Numbered from the stretch's first letter, positions 10,277-21,398 are shown. The stretch: DNA of 64,000 nt from Chondrilla cf. caribensis (GCA_964020155.1 OZ026547.1:4399095-4463094), one strand, 5' to 3'. Numbers and translations: made by a program. The notes: generated by a model not told the origin, from the sequence alone.

Positions 10277-11407
10277 TTACTGAAGGTAAATCTCTAGGAG
10301 CTCCAGGTACAGGTCCTCATCATTGGTGTCTTGATTAGCACACAGACGCACTTCAATGTCCCCCTCCACTTCCTGTGTTAGAGTACGACAGAACCAGGGC
10401 ATTCCAGGTTGTGCACAGCAGTTGTTACCAGTACCACAACCCTCTCCGTCCCACAGAGGGTCATCATCATGAATCTGACTGTTATCATATACTCCAGTGT
10501 TTCCCGACTCACAGTAGTAGTGATCCCCAACAAATGAAGGAGGAGCTGGTCCTGGGTACTTGGCACATGGACAGTTATCGTAACCATTGTTGTTGTGGTC
10601 ATCAGAGAGTCCCACAGCATAGGTCCATATGTGCTTTCTAGGAGATCCGTATGTTATAGACATACCATCAACATAGTAGGAGTTGATGTCTTTGGGTCCA
10701 TGATAGCCATCTGTACTTCCCCTTTGGTACCCGATAGCTTGTCCACACACCTTGTTGTACTTCATTCTGTGAGCAGGGAAGGTAACTGATGAACAGCTAG
10801 CACCACCACTTGTAGTCCTAGCACAGAGGTTCTTTGGAGATGTTATCTGCCTCATTCCGGAGGGACAAGTAGCTCCATCTTCAGTCATGTTGATGTATGC
10901 AATTCTTGTCCAACCTTTAGAGCCGCAGTGCCAACTGTCCATGTTGCAGTAAACTGGTCTAATAGTTGTAATTTGTCCTTCTTCTGTTTCCAGCCAGTAG
11001 GACTGTGAAGGGGCTTTTGGGTTACACTGGTGTATCTGGTAGCAGGACCTAGCAGGAGAGTCCTTGGTCACACCCAGTGTACAGGGAGCGTTGATTTGTT
11101 CAACTTCTTCTCTGGTTTTATTTTTAATTTCCCTCTCAAAGGTTTGTTGAAGCTCCTCTCGTATTGAGTGTTTGAGTTGTTGGGCATCAGTGAATGTTAG
11201 GCCAGATGTTCCTGGTGGACCTGGTGGTCCAGGTACTCCAGGTACTCCAGGGATGCCGCTGGTCCCACCACAAACGGAAGGTCCTTGTGGAAGTTGACAC
11301 TGTGTGTCATTGTTGGTTTGTTGCTCTGTGTCCCTCGGATGGGATTTAGCAAAGATGCACCAACTGAAGTTGATCAGACACAGGAGAAGCAATCCTCTGG
11401 TAAACAT
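10277..11407 (-). CDS. Secreted collagen/FReD-like protein, intact single exon
   Basis: A 376-aa single-exon gene. Residues 1-20 are a signal peptide (MFTRGLLLLCLINFSWCIFA). Residues 48-69 are about seven Gly-X-Y triplets (GIPGVPGVPGPPGPPG). About 73-106 is a charged, probably coiled-coil linker. 109-376 is a cysteine-rich C-terminal domain whose start resembles a FReD (SCYQIHQC, VYCNMD) but which then follows its own pattern: GWTRIAYINM, VCGQAIGY, YVDGMSITYG, HIWTYAVGL, CPCAKYPG, PPSFVGDHYYCESG, DPLWDGEGCG, a double Cys, PWF, EVRLC. I recall this domain from sponge and cnidarian secreted proteins of unknown function; that is memory, not a search. An upstream in-frame TTG (11416) is not used as start, because the paralog at 162 begins at this ATG. 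Its promoter is the type-A FReD module, unlike that of the paralog. Confidence 0.88.
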   Translation of the reverse strand: MFTRGLLLLCLINFSWCIFAKSHPRDTEQQTNNDTQCQLPQGPSVCGGTSGIPGVPGVPGPPGPPGTSGLTFTDAQQLKHSIREELQQTFEREIKNKTREEVEQINAPCTLGVTKDSPARSCYQIHQCNPKAPSQSYWLETEEGQITTIRPVYCNMDSWHCGSKGWTRIAYINMTEDGATCPSGMRQITSPKNLCARTTSGGASCSSVTFPAHRMKYNKVCGQAIGYQRGSTDGYHGPKDINSYYVDGMSITYGSPRKHIWTYAVGLSDDHNNNGYDNCPCAKYPGPAPPSFVGDHYYCESGNTGVYDNSQIHDDDPLWDGEGCGTGNNCCAQPGMPWFCRTLTQEVEGDIEVRLCANQDTNDEDLYLELLEIYLQ

Positions 11408-11486
11408 TTTTTTCAACAGTTTTCACTGTAACCAAAATTTTCAACAGAACCAGCTGTCTTGTTGTTTCTGTGTGTTGAGTGGTGTT

Positions 11487-11494
11487 CTTTTATA
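11487..11494 (-). promoter_or_regulatory. TATA box, type-A promoter in front of collagen/FReD-like gene
   Basis: TATAAAAG preceded by CCAATGC, in a module nearly identical to 4441-4560. Similarity to FReD-A promoters ends between the TATA region and the ATG. Confidence 0.7.
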
Positions 11495-11771
11495 GCATTG
11501 GTTAGTGGGTGTGTACATGTGGGAGTTGTGTTGTCATGACTGTATGTTGGTTGTCATGGCAATAGCATCACACCACATCATCAGTCATGAGATGTTTACA
11601 CACTTCCACAATCAATTAGTCAAATTAAGTATTTATGTCTTGCACATATTAGAAGGATATGTAGTTTAGTGATGTTTACGATAATATCACTTGTGATGTG
11701 TCAGACTTCTTATTGCGTTTATGTCTCCTCTAATGTTGTTATTGTATTTTGTATAGTTTCTGTTTGTGTGA

Positions 11772-12070
11772 GTGCAGTCTTGTAATATTCCAAATTCTGT
11801 ACCTCCTGTATTCTAAGCAGTATGTACGTATGTGAAGTATTGCATAGAGTGGGGGAAATACCTATCTTACAACAGTATAGCATCTGTTGCTATAGAAGCA
11901 ACACACTTATATGCAATTTTTAATGTACAAAGCCCTAGCCATTGTATGAAGTTTCTAATCATTTAGCTGATGTAATCTTCAAATGTTTATGATATCAACG
12001 GTGAGTGCGTCTTGTAATATTCCAAATTCCGTACCTCCTGTCTCCTAAGCAGTGCATACGTATGTGAAGT
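11772..12070. repeat. FReD-flanking dispersed repeat, one copy plus a restarted partial copy
   Basis: 11772-12000 matches 4733-4950 up to GATATCAACG, where the foldback element should begin. Instead the repeat restarts (GTCTTGTAATATTCCAAATT) and breaks off near 12070. The foldback is missing. Confidence 0.7.
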
Positions 12071-12539
12071 AACAGTAGATAAGTACATAAGATTTAACAA
12101 CTGGTGTTCGTTGGATTTTCAGAAAGTGAATTTTATCGTATTCTCATGTCCCAGTGGGTATTTGTAGGCTTTAAGGTTCTATGAACAAATTAGTATAATA
12201 TGGATAGCAATAGGTGCTTATTTAATAAAGAAGTTTTTGTATATATTGGAGTGCATTTAAGATAATGTGAAATTGGAATAACTTGTTATTCTTGTGGTGT
12301 AGTGACCCTGTCTGTCTGTCTAGTTCCATTAGAACTTGTAATGTACACAAAACATGTTTGTCTCTAATGTTTTTGATTTGTTGAGAAGAACAGTATATGT
12401 ATGGGTTGGTATTTCTTAGCATTGTAGACTTGTGTATGTATATTTCTATTCCAAATTTTGTAATATTTCAGTGAAATGTGCCATTTCTATGTTATGTTTT
12501 ACTGCATGCATATACATACACACTATACACACTATACAC

Positions 12540-12660
12540 ACTATACAATGGAGCATGTCTCCTTTGGTGCTCATTTGATTCAACAAATAATGGTTTCTGG
12601 AAGACAGTGCTCTGTCCTCAGAAGTTCCATTGTAGCCAGCACCTGTAATCTGCACATATT
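12540..12660 (-). pseudogene. Possible decayed FReD internal fragment
   Basis: The minus-strand translation includes VQITGAGYNGTSEDRALS, which recalls the LQVAGYSGTAGDS segment of the type-C domain, in a position about 0.7 kb downstream of the type-C gene. The match is short and degenerate. Confidence 0.3.
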
Positions 12661-12689
12661 GTACTGTGGGTACTATGTTACACAGACAT

Positions 12690-12925
12690 GTGAGCTGTAC
12701 ATACTGTACAGTCTATACTGTGTTGAACAGGTGATCTGTATGTACTGCACAGGGTATACTGTATTGTACATGAGATATTTACATAGTGTACAGTATATAC
12801 TGTGTTGTACGTGAGATCTGCACATACTGTACAGTGCATAATGTGTTGTACATGAGATCTGTACATATACCGTACAGTGTATTCTGTGTTGTACATGAGA
12901 TCTGTACATACTGTACATATGATGC
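12690..12925. repeat. Minisatellite of about 40-bp units
   Basis: Units with TGTGTTGTACATGAGATCTG and CATACTGTACAGTG, related to the array at 9056. The rest of 12925-13320 shows nothing recognisable. Confidence 0.8.
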
Positions 12926-13321
12926 ACTTTCTCAGATGCTAGCATTTAGTATACATATGCATATATATTATACTCAAATGTATGTATTGTATTTTGCAAT
13001 TAGTGTTTGCATAATTTGTATTGTATATGCACAAATGTATATTCTGTACACAGTGTATGTTTTGAGTTCTTCTCATTTAAAATTGCATCAGAGGAGAGTT
13101 TTACAATCATGATACTATTTGATGTTGTGAAGATGTGTGTATACTCTTTGATATTAAATGTCAACACTCAGTGACTGTCTCAACCATTACATGCTAAATT
13201 CAATTAATCAGAAAAAATTGTGGGAAATGTTTCAAATGGATTTGTAATTAATGGGAATATAAGTAGTTTTATTGGAGTCTAATGAGTATTTACATGGTAA
13301 CATAGTAGGGCTGTGCTCTTG

Positions 13322-14757
13322 CTAGTCTCTAGCTCTGAGTTTCATTTCAGCAAATTTAAGTGAGCGAATATTACCAGAGAATGTGTACCAAAGAACTGCC
13401 TCCCAGGTCCTTGGTATTCTGTCATGATGGTAGATGCCATTCAGTTGTGAATGCATGCAGTAGTTGTACCACCATCCTCCCTTAAAGTCTCGTGCACAGT
13501 TACCATTACTAACTAAGTCATTATCATTGTCATGTGTTGAGAATGCCATTGTATTGAGGTTTTGTCTACTATACTGTATGCTGTCTCCGGCAGTTCCGCT
13601 GTAGCCAGCAACCTGTAGCTTGTACTTACTAGCAGCATTCCCAACCATAAAGAAGTTGTAGTAGGCGTATTTCTTATCTCCTCGGAAATCAGCCATGTCA
13701 ATTCTCATTTCAGTTCTGGCAGTTCTTGTAGTGAGACAGTGGATCTTCTCCAGACCCAGCCACTGCTCACCCCAGACTGAACCAAAGCCCAAAACATAGT
13801 CTGTCCAACCTCTAGTGAAATTCTCTGATCCATCCATTCTTCTCTGGAAGACAGTGTATTGGTTGTTGCAATAAACTTTGAATGGTTTCTGGTTTGGACA
13901 GTGTGGGTCAATAGTGTAGACTCCATCTTGAGTACATTTTCTCTGATGAACCTCCTTACAGTCACGAGGTATGGGGTTTCCAGGGTTACCTGTAGTAGTG
14001 ATCCAATTCCAACCTCCTGTAACAAGTGTGTATGTACACATAGTATACAGTGTGTGTGTGTAATGTGAGTGTGTCCAGTAATTTAATTGTCATATATCAA
14101 ACTGAATGTGGTATTGTGTTCCATATCTCCGGCCCACTCTCTACTGTGAATGTGTACATCACATATTATGTGTGTGATATTTGTGTTGTTGTTGTGGTCG
14201 TGTATACAATCTGTTCTTTCTAGTGCTAGGACAATTAATAGGTCTACATCAAATCTGATTATCATTAGTGGTGCAAACATATTAATTAACCACAGGAAGT
14301 GATTGAGTATAACAGGAAACGCCCTATACCTTATTACTCATACTCTTCGCTTAATACGTTTGATGTGTGAATTTAGATTATTGGAATAACACATGAAAAA
14401 GACTGTAAATATTGCACACCAAGTCTATTAGGTGCATGAACTAGCAAAGTTCGAGTGGCTTGTACCATTGTCGTTACTTCCAATGATTAATCGATTATTG
14501 AGTTGATAAATATAGAGTAATAATTGATTAAAAGATCATATGTTATGAACTGATCATCAGATTAAAAACATCCTATTCCTTGAACCTGTTCTCACATACA
14601 CATCCAATATATCTCCCATCCCACTACTATCAATGTGTGCCAGTGTGTAGTGTATAATAGTATGATTGAACTCACATTGTGCATTTATGGTGTGTGTTCC
14701 AGCTAGGATGAATCCAATAGTGAGGATGACTGGTGTGAGTAAATTCTCCATTGTCAT
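13322..14757 (-). CDS. FReD-C1: secreted fibrinogen-related protein with type-B leader, intact
   Basis: Exon 1 at 14676-14757 encodes MTMENLLTPVILTIGFILAG and the rest of the signal peptide (27 codons plus 1 nt, donor GTGAGT). Exon 2 at 13322-13989 follows acceptor CTACTACAG and joins in phase (CAA T|GT AAC) to give QCNPGNPIPRDCKE. An alternative acceptor 37 nt upstream would create a stop at the junction. The spliced product is 249 aa. The domain shows GVYTIDPHCPNQKPFKVYC, FQRRMDGSENFTRGW, WLGLEKIHCLT, GYSGTAGDS, THDNDND, GGWWYNYCMHSQLNGIY and a C-terminus ending MKLRARD. The body is type C (like 48651-49391) but the leader and promoter are type B, so the 5' module has been exchanged. A second B leader lies upstream at 15779. 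Confidence 0.85.
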
Positions 14758-14872
14758 CTTGTGTCAGTAGTTGAAGTAACTGCAGTGACCTCCAATGCAG
14801 GTTGATATCTTGTCCACTTGTTGTCTTTCTCCCTTTGAGCTGATTGTGTTGTTGTAGGTGGTCACTTCTCTT

Positions 14873-14880
14873 CTTTTATA
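14873..14880 (-). promoter_or_regulatory. TATA box, type-B promoter module
   Basis: TATAAAAG followed by AAGAGAAGTGACCACCTACA. The module, including the 5'UTR down to the ATG, recurs at 15.98, 17.26, 21.52, 41.81 and 53.33 kb. Confidence 0.75.
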
Positions 14881-15222
14881 GCCTTCTCCAAAGGAAGTGT
14901 GAGTGTTTGTGGTTAATCTAGTGGTTGCCTATATTAGAGTATACTGCAGTGTGTAATTATTCCTGTGGTCAACCTCAGAAAATCTGTTTGGGTGTTATTG
15001 TAAGTATTCGTAGTAATGCAGTACTTATTTTTATTGTAATCCAATTACTTGTTACATTATACTTGACCTCACTGAGACTAATTGACCATTTGTGGTAATA
15101 ACAGAACTTTGTGGTAGACACTAGTTGTCCACAACAATTTCTAAACATTATTTCCATGGTTTCTGTGGTAACGTATGGATTCCTATACCTCACCTATGAT
15201 ATTGTGCATATGTGGGAAGATT

Positions 15223-15223
15223 G

Positions 15224-15293
<70 letters not shown>

Positions 15294-15307
15294 GCACGCA
15301 CGCATGC

Positions 15308-15360
<53 letters not shown>

Positions 15361-15362
15361 CA
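15223..15362. repeat. (CA)n microsatellite
   Basis: About 140 bp of CA dinucleotides with a few CACG interruptions. Poly-Thr-His and Val-Cys open frames across it are artefacts. Confidence 0.95.
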
Positions 15363-15778
15363 CTTTATCTCCCATTCCACTACTATCCCAGTATTGTAGT
15401 ATCAACAGTAGGTAGTGTGTGCATGGAGGTAATTGAGTATAAAAGAACCCCCCTCCCCCACCTTATAACCCACTACCTTCACTCAATGGAATTTGAAATG
15501 TACTTTGAGAGTACATGAGAAGTATTTGAACAAAGGACTCTAAATATTGTACATCAAGCCTATTAGGTGTGTGACCTAATAAGTTGGAGTGGCTTTGGTT
15601 ACACCAACTTTACTTCTGGTGACTAATTGATATGTACTTCAATTGCTATGAACTGATTATCAGATTAAGAATGCACCCTATTCCTTGAACTTGATCTCAC
15701 ATACACATCCAATGTCTCCCATTCCACTACTATCCCAGTGTCCTAGTGTGTAGTGTATAATAGTATGATTGAACTCAC

Positions 15779-15860
15779 ATTGTGCATTTGTGGTGTGTGT
15801 TCCAGCTAGGATGAATCCAATAGTGAGGATGACTGGTGTGAGTAAATTCTCCATTGTCAT
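15779..15860 (-). CDS. Type-B leader exon without its own body (alternative first exon?)
   Basis: An intact 82-nt exon with the same signal peptide as 14676-14757 apart from one residue (TTNAQ for TINAQ), a good donor, a full 5'UTR and TATAAAAG at 15976-15983. No FReD body exists between it and the next B leader. Its 3' junction is phase 1, so it could splice over the second leader to the type-C body at 13989 and give an almost identical protein. It could equally be a dead duplicate. About 1.1 kb around it duplicates 14.56-15.2 kb. Confidence 0.6.
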
Positions 15861-15975
15861 CTTGTGTCAGTAGTTGAAGTAACTGCAGTGACCTCCAATC
15901 CAGGTTGATATCTTGTCCACTTGTTGTCTTTCTCCCTTTGAGCTGTTTGTGTTGTTGTAGGTGGTCACTTCTCTT

Positions 15976-15983
15976 CTTTTATA
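15976..15983 (-). promoter_or_regulatory. TATA box of duplicated type-B promoter
   Basis: TATAAAAG in the same context as 14873-14880. From 16000 to 17000 I see no gene, only duplicated flank also present near 19.3-19.8 kb. Confidence 0.6.
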
Positions 15984-16999
15984 GCCTTCTCCAAAGGAAG
16001 TGTGAGTGTTTGTGGTTAATCTAGTGGTTGCCAATATTAGAGTATACTGCAGTGTGTAATTATTTCTGTGGTCAACCTCAGAATTTCTGTTTGGGTGTTA
16101 TTGTAAGTATTCATGTATTCGTAATAATGCAAAACTCATTTTCATTGTAATCAAATTACTTGCTACATTATACTTCACCTCACTGAGACTAATTGACCAT
16201 TTGTTGTAATAACAAACTTTGTGGTAGACACTAGTTGCCCACAACAGTTTCTAAACATTACTTCCATGGTTTCTGTGGTTAAGTGTGGATTCCTATACCA
16301 CACCTATGATAAACATTAACATTATACACTAATGTATGCCCATACAGACACATGCACGTACACACATGCACGCATGGGTGCACACACACATACATGGTTC
16401 ATGAGAGGTTCACTGCTGTTGTGGTAGGTTAATGGAGGTTGAATACTAAACATTGTTTATTGTGGTACATGATGTTTTGTTTTGGTTCCTTGAGTTGCAA
16501 GAGTGTTAGTATGTTGTGAGGTCAAGTGTGTTGTTTGTTTGATGCGTGCACAATGTCAGGTAACCTTATAACTTCAAGCTGGGACTTCGCTAGAAACAAG
16601 AAATGTCCTGTGTGTCATGTGATAGTGTGTATAGTACAGTATACAGTTGTTTGGTGTCATATGATAGTCACACGACTGATGTATATGTTTGATGGGTGGC
16701 ATGTGACGCTCACATGGCCAATATATCTACTGTTATATATCAAACTATAGTACAATTAGGATATATAATTTGATATATTACTTCAGATATCTCCTTTTAA
16801 TATTATTAGTTTCAACTGTGTATTTACTCATCACATCATGCATAGCAATAAGATTTGAATTTGAAGTGACTATTATTATATTTACAATCTAACTGAGTGT
16901 TCATGACTTAGTGAATTGTATGTGTTTCTCAAGTTCTAAGTTCACATACGTGAGAGAATAGGAGATTGTTTCCAACAAAACGAAATGTTGTTTGATGTG

Positions 17000-17265
17000 T
17001 TAGTCTCTGTAACGAAGCTTCCTTTCACTACACGTGCGAGAATAGGATAATGTGTGCCAAAGAAAGATGTAACCATTGTTGTTGTATGGTCTGTTCAATC
17101 CTGCACATTCACAGTTGTTGTACCACCATCCTGTACTGTAGACTAGAGCACATGCAATTCTGCAGTTACCTCCAATCCAGGTTGATATCTTGTCCACTCG
17201 TTGTCTTTCTCCCTTTGAGCTGTTTGTGTTGTTGTAGGTGGTCACTTCTCTTCTTTTATAGCCTT
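17000..17265 (-). pseudogene. Type-B promoter/5'UTR fused to FReD C-terminus
   Basis: A type-B promoter (TATAAAAG at about 17258-17265) and its 5'UTR run without a break into the last 56 codons of a FReD-B domain (TGWWYNNCECAGLNRPYNNN ... RKLRYRD, then stop). The leader exon, intron and most of the domain are missing. The junction lies near 17165-17175 around the shared AACTGCAG-like sequence. An 81-codon frame crosses the join but lacks an ATG (it would need GTG), so it is most likely a deletion pseudogene. Confidence 0.7.
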
Positions 17266-17279
17266 CTCCAAAGGTAGTG

Positions 17280-18408
17280 TGAGTGTTTGTGGTTAAATTA
17301 CATGGTTGCCTATATTAGAGTACACTGCAGTCTAATTGTGTGTTAATAATACTGTGGTCATCCTCAACAAAATATACGTATGTCAGAGTGTTGTATTGTG
17401 TATTAGTAATGTGACATATAAAATTGAAGACATTATATATGAGATCCAACGTATGGCTTTAGTGACGTCACAGCTGTCACATTTTGTCCATTTATAGTCA
17501 TAACAGAACCTTGTGGTAAATTCACATTTAACTGTTTAATATTTGTATTATCCTATAGTATGTACAAATGTATGTATATTAAGTATAATTGTATTTTATC
17601 TGTGGCCTCGTTATTATCTATCAGGATGTTGTGGTGGTCATTTTGTCAGCAACAATGTCCCTTTCAAACAGGATGTGCAGCCATACAGTCACACATCACA
17701 TTTGGAAGGGACATAACTAATACATAGGTATGCATATTAAGTATAATTGTATTTTATCTGTGCCCTCATCAATTTCTATAAGGATGTTGTGGCAGACAAC
17801 AATTTATAAACATCATTTACTTGGTTTCTGTGAATATGTATAAAATCTTAGACATTATACTTGTACACACTCACACTAAGTATGTATTGCTGTGGCCTCT
17901 CCATTTTATATAAGGATGGTGTGGTGAACACTAGTTGTCCACAACCATTTTAACTTTTTTTAACATTTTAAACAATTTAATTTTAATTTATAGCATTATT
18001 TCCATAGTTTCTGTGGTTCAGTATGGATTTCCATACCTCACCTATGATATTGTGCATGTGTGTGTCGATTGGATTACTTGTTACATTATACTTGACCTCA
18101 CTGAGACTAACTGACATTTTGTGGTAATGACAAAACTTTGTGGTAGACACTAGTTGACCACAACAATTCATCAACATTATTTACTTGGTTTCTGTGGATT
18201 AGTATGACTACATACAACTGTGTATGTGAAGATTGGTATTGATGTGCTCTTACACTACACATCACATAAGTGCATATGCACACGTGCATGCATAAGTGTA
18301 CGTGCTAACATACACACATGGATGTATGTACGTACCACACACACACACACACGCACGCACGCACAAACATAATTATATAATTTTATTGATATTTATGATC
18401 ACTTTCAG
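17280..18408. other. Duplicated intron-like flank, no gene
   Basis: Contains repeated short blocks (TTTGTGGTAATGACAAAACT, GACACTAGTTGTCCACAAC) also seen at 15.1, 16.2 and 19.3 kb. The last part resembles the flank upstream of the BEACH exon at 32739. Confidence 0.5.
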
Positions 18409-18499
18409 GTGCCAAACAAAATGGGACAGTTATTGGTGATGTCATTCTTCCACCCTGGGCCAAAAGGGATCTCAGGAATTCATCAGAGTGCAAAGAGAG
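18409..18499 (+). pseudogene. WDFY3/4-like BEACH-domain exon (second BEACH exon), copy 1
   Basis: Acceptor CACTTTCAG, then AKQNGTVIGDVILPPWAK. This strongly resembles the BEACH-domain segment of WDFY3-type proteins that directly follows the block encoded at 19848 and 40015. After PPWAK the family pattern (KGSQEFIRVQRE) continues only in another frame, so the exon is frameshifted. The end is at GAGAG|GTATTA. BEACH proteins are large scaffolds in membrane traffic and autophagy. This is an isolated fragment with no intact gene around it. Confidence 0.75.
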
Positions 18500-18624
18500 G
18501 TATTAAATTCATTTTTTGCATCATTACACTTGCACAGATAGGCAGATAATGTTTGTGAACATATCCATATACGTATGCAAGTAAAGGTTCACTGTATTAT
18601 AGTGTCAAATGTGCTTAGTAAGTA

Positions 18625-18950
18625 CCTAACCGGGAGCTGTGTACTAACAGAGAGTGTGTACTAACTGGAAGTGTATACTAACAGGGAGTGTGTACTAACC
18701 AGGAGATATACTGATCAGAAGTATGTACTAACCAGGAGTGTGTACTAATTGGAAGTGTGTACTAACCAGGAGTATGTACTAACCAGGAGTGTGTACTAAC
18801 TGGAAGTGTGTACAAACCAGGAGTGTGTACTAACTGGAAGTGTGTGCAAACCATGCAGGAGTGTGTACTAACCAGGAGTGTATATACTAATCAGGAGTAT
18901 GTACGGACCACGAGTGTATACTAACCCAGGTATATACTTACTAAGCAAGT
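18625..18950. repeat. 17-bp minisatellite, array 1
   Basis: About 19 variants of AACCGGGAGTGTGTACT. It follows the BEACH exon, as the array at 33055 does. Confidence 0.9.
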
Positions 18951-19431
18951 TGCAGTGTGGTTTTAACATGTAAATATGTGCACCAATTGAAATTGAATTT
19001 CAGAAGACAAAAACTTCTACAAATCTGTTTTGTTCTGTGGTTTTGTGGTGTTTCCTGTAGTATATCACACATGCTGTACTGTACATATGGTACATTTGTT
19101 TGAGAAGGATTTCACTGTATTGGTTGTTGTAGATGGAATAACAATGAGAACACACATGCATATAAACAGGTCGTTCATATAGACACGTATACATGCATGC
19201 ATACACACACCCATACACTCAATATATATATATATATATATAATATTATACACTATAATACCCATTTCATTGTAATCAAATTACTTAATTATACTTGACC
19301 TCACTGAGACTAATTGACCATTTGTGGTAATAGCAAAACTTTGTGGTAGACACTAGTTGTCCATATATGAGTGAATGTTGGTACATTAACATCATACACT
19401 AATGCATACACATACACATGTATGCGCGCGC

Positions 19432-19588
<157 letters not shown>

Positions 19589-19756
19589 GATGCACACACT
19601 CATACATGGTTTATGATAGGTTCACTGTTGATGTGGTAGGTTAATGGAGGTTGAATACTAAACATTGTTTATTGTGGTACATGCATGATAGTTTGTTTTG
19701 GTCCCTTGAGTTGCAAGAGTGTTATATAGTATGTTGTGAGGTCAGTGAGTGTTATT

Positions 19757-19809
19757 TGTTTGTTGTGTGCACAATGTCAGGTAACCTGACATTGTGCACA
19801 CAACAAACA
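19757..19809. repeat. Perfect 26-bp-arm palindrome with 1-nt centre
   Basis: The arm TGTGTGCACAATGTCAGGT (with TGTTTGT before it) is followed by one A and then its exact reverse complement. The paralogous stretch near 16530-16570 has only the left arm. Confidence 0.95.
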
Positions 19810-19847
19810 TGACTTCAAACACTGTTGCAAGAAACAAGTGTCCTGTC

Positions 19848-19931
19848 AGACAGAAAAAAACATCCAAGAACTAATTCCCGAACTCTACTATCTCCCAGAC
19901 TTTCTCACCAACAGCAACATGTTTGTGCTCG
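19848..19931 (+). pseudogene. WDFY3/4-like first BEACH exon, 5'-truncated copy
   Basis: Reads NIQELIPELYYLPDFLTNSN then MFVLG, matching the BEACH-domain ELIPEFFYLPEFL block, and ends at a GTCAGT donor. The upstream part of the exon (present at 40015) is replaced by the palindrome-bearing sequence. Confidence 0.7.
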
Positions 19932-20581
19932 GTCAGTGGTGGATTGAGTGGGGGTATCTAATCGATCAGCTTTCCTCCACAGCTCTCTTGTTGAAAACCT
20001 GTATAATGGAAGTCACATATCTGGCCAATAGTTTACATATTCAAATGTTTGGATTTGATAAACAACTTATGAAACACGTAAACACAAACATGGAAAAACA
20101 CCCGGGTATGAGGCTTGCACAATAGTATATGTCATGTTTTGGTAGTGATTCCACTTCTCTGCATTCTCTCTAACTCTGTATCCCCAAATGACTATCCACT
20201 GTAGTGTTAACATGATGTTTGTTTACAATTGCATGGAATAAATGCATTTGTGTGAAAATATTTCACTTGATGTATAAGATTTGAATTTGAGTTTCCTGTC
20301 ATGTGATAGTGTGTTACATGTGACAGTCACATTACCAATTTATGGATTTGTTGCTTGGACCAATATATTACACTGTACAAAAAGCAGTACTAATGGGAAT
20401 GTACTTAATATTTCTCCATCCCATCATGCATAGCGATAAGATTTGAATTTGAAGTGAATATTATTATTTTAGCATCAATCATGTTTACAATCTAACTGAG
20501 TGTTCATGACGTAGTAAATCGTATGTATTTCTCAAGTTCCTAGTTCACACACTACTAGTGAGTATAATGTTGTTTGATGTG

Positions 20582-21398
20582 TTAGTCTCTGGAACGAAGC
20601 TTCATTTCACTACACTTGAGAGTGGAGAATCCAAACCATCCATCAATGTAACCATTGCTGTTGTATGGTCTGTTCAGGTTTGAACAGAAGCAGCTGTTGT
20701 ACCACCATCCTGCACTGTGAGACTGAGCACAGTTTCCTGAATGGTTATCATTATCCCTGTCAGGTGTTGAGAATGGCATGCCATCAATGTTTCCATTTGA
20801 GCTACAAGCCCTCATCCCATCACCGGCTGTTCCGGTGTAGTTACCAAGATACAATCTGTATTTGTTGGCAGCATTGTTAACAGCAATGTAGCTGTAGATG
20901 GCATATTTGTGTATTCCTTTATTGTTGGTCATGTCCATTCTCAACTCAGCAGCACAAACACTGAATGTCAAGCAGTGGATCTTCTTCAATCCAAGCCAAT
21001 GTTCATACTGTGGATCTCCAAATCCTTCTTCATAATGGACCCAGTTACGATTGAAATTCAATTTAGCTTGCCTTCTTCTCTGGAACACAATCCACTGTCC
21101 ATTGCGCATATCACAAGAAACATTAAATGGTTTCAGGTTATTACATCCAGGATCAATAGTGTAGACTCCATCTTGAGTACATCCTCTCTGATAGACCTCC
21201 TTACAGTCACGAGGTATGGTATCCCCAGATGGTGTACCTAAGAATGAAGTGAATACACTGACCTGACCAGTACATGTGTACTAGTGTGTAGTGTATAATA
21301 GTATGATTGAACTCACATTTTGCATTTGTGGTGTGTGTTCCAGCTAGGATGAATCCAATAGTGAGGATGACTGGTGTGAGTAAATTCTCCATTGTCAT
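20582..21398 (-). CDS. FReD-B1: secreted fibrinogen-related protein, intact
   Basis: Exon 1 at 21317-21398 encodes the type-B signal peptide (MTMENLLTPVILTIGFILAG). Exon 2 at 20582-21237 has acceptor CATTCTTAG and joins in phase 1 to read AKCTPSGDTIPRDCKEVYQR. The product is 245 aa. Domain landmarks are GVYTIDPGCNNLKPFNVSC, WIVFQRRRQAKLNFNRNW, HWLGLKKIHCLTFSV, GNYTGTAGDGM, TPDRDNDNHSGNCAQ, AGWWYNSCFCSNLNRPY and a C-terminus ending MKLRSRD. Compared with type A, NLNG is replaced by NLNR and the DGS motif after RRR is lost, so binding specificity may differ. It is the only one of the three type-B genes without a frame break. TATA at 21514-21521. It lies directly after the BEACH exon fragment at 19848. 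Confidence 0.88.

Noticed and set aside
11405..11416. Start of the collagen/FReD-like gene three codons upstream
   Set aside because: The upstream codon is TTG. The ATG at 11407 matches the start of the paralog at 162.
13990..14041. FReD-C1 exon extended upstream to an in-frame start near 14041
   Set aside because: That would give a protein without a signal peptide. The acceptor at 13989 joins the leader exon in phase, as in all other copies.
15183..15518. Poly Thr-His and Val-Cys open frames, here and at all other CA/GT tracts
   Set aside because: Dinucleotide repeats have no stops in any frame. No gene context.
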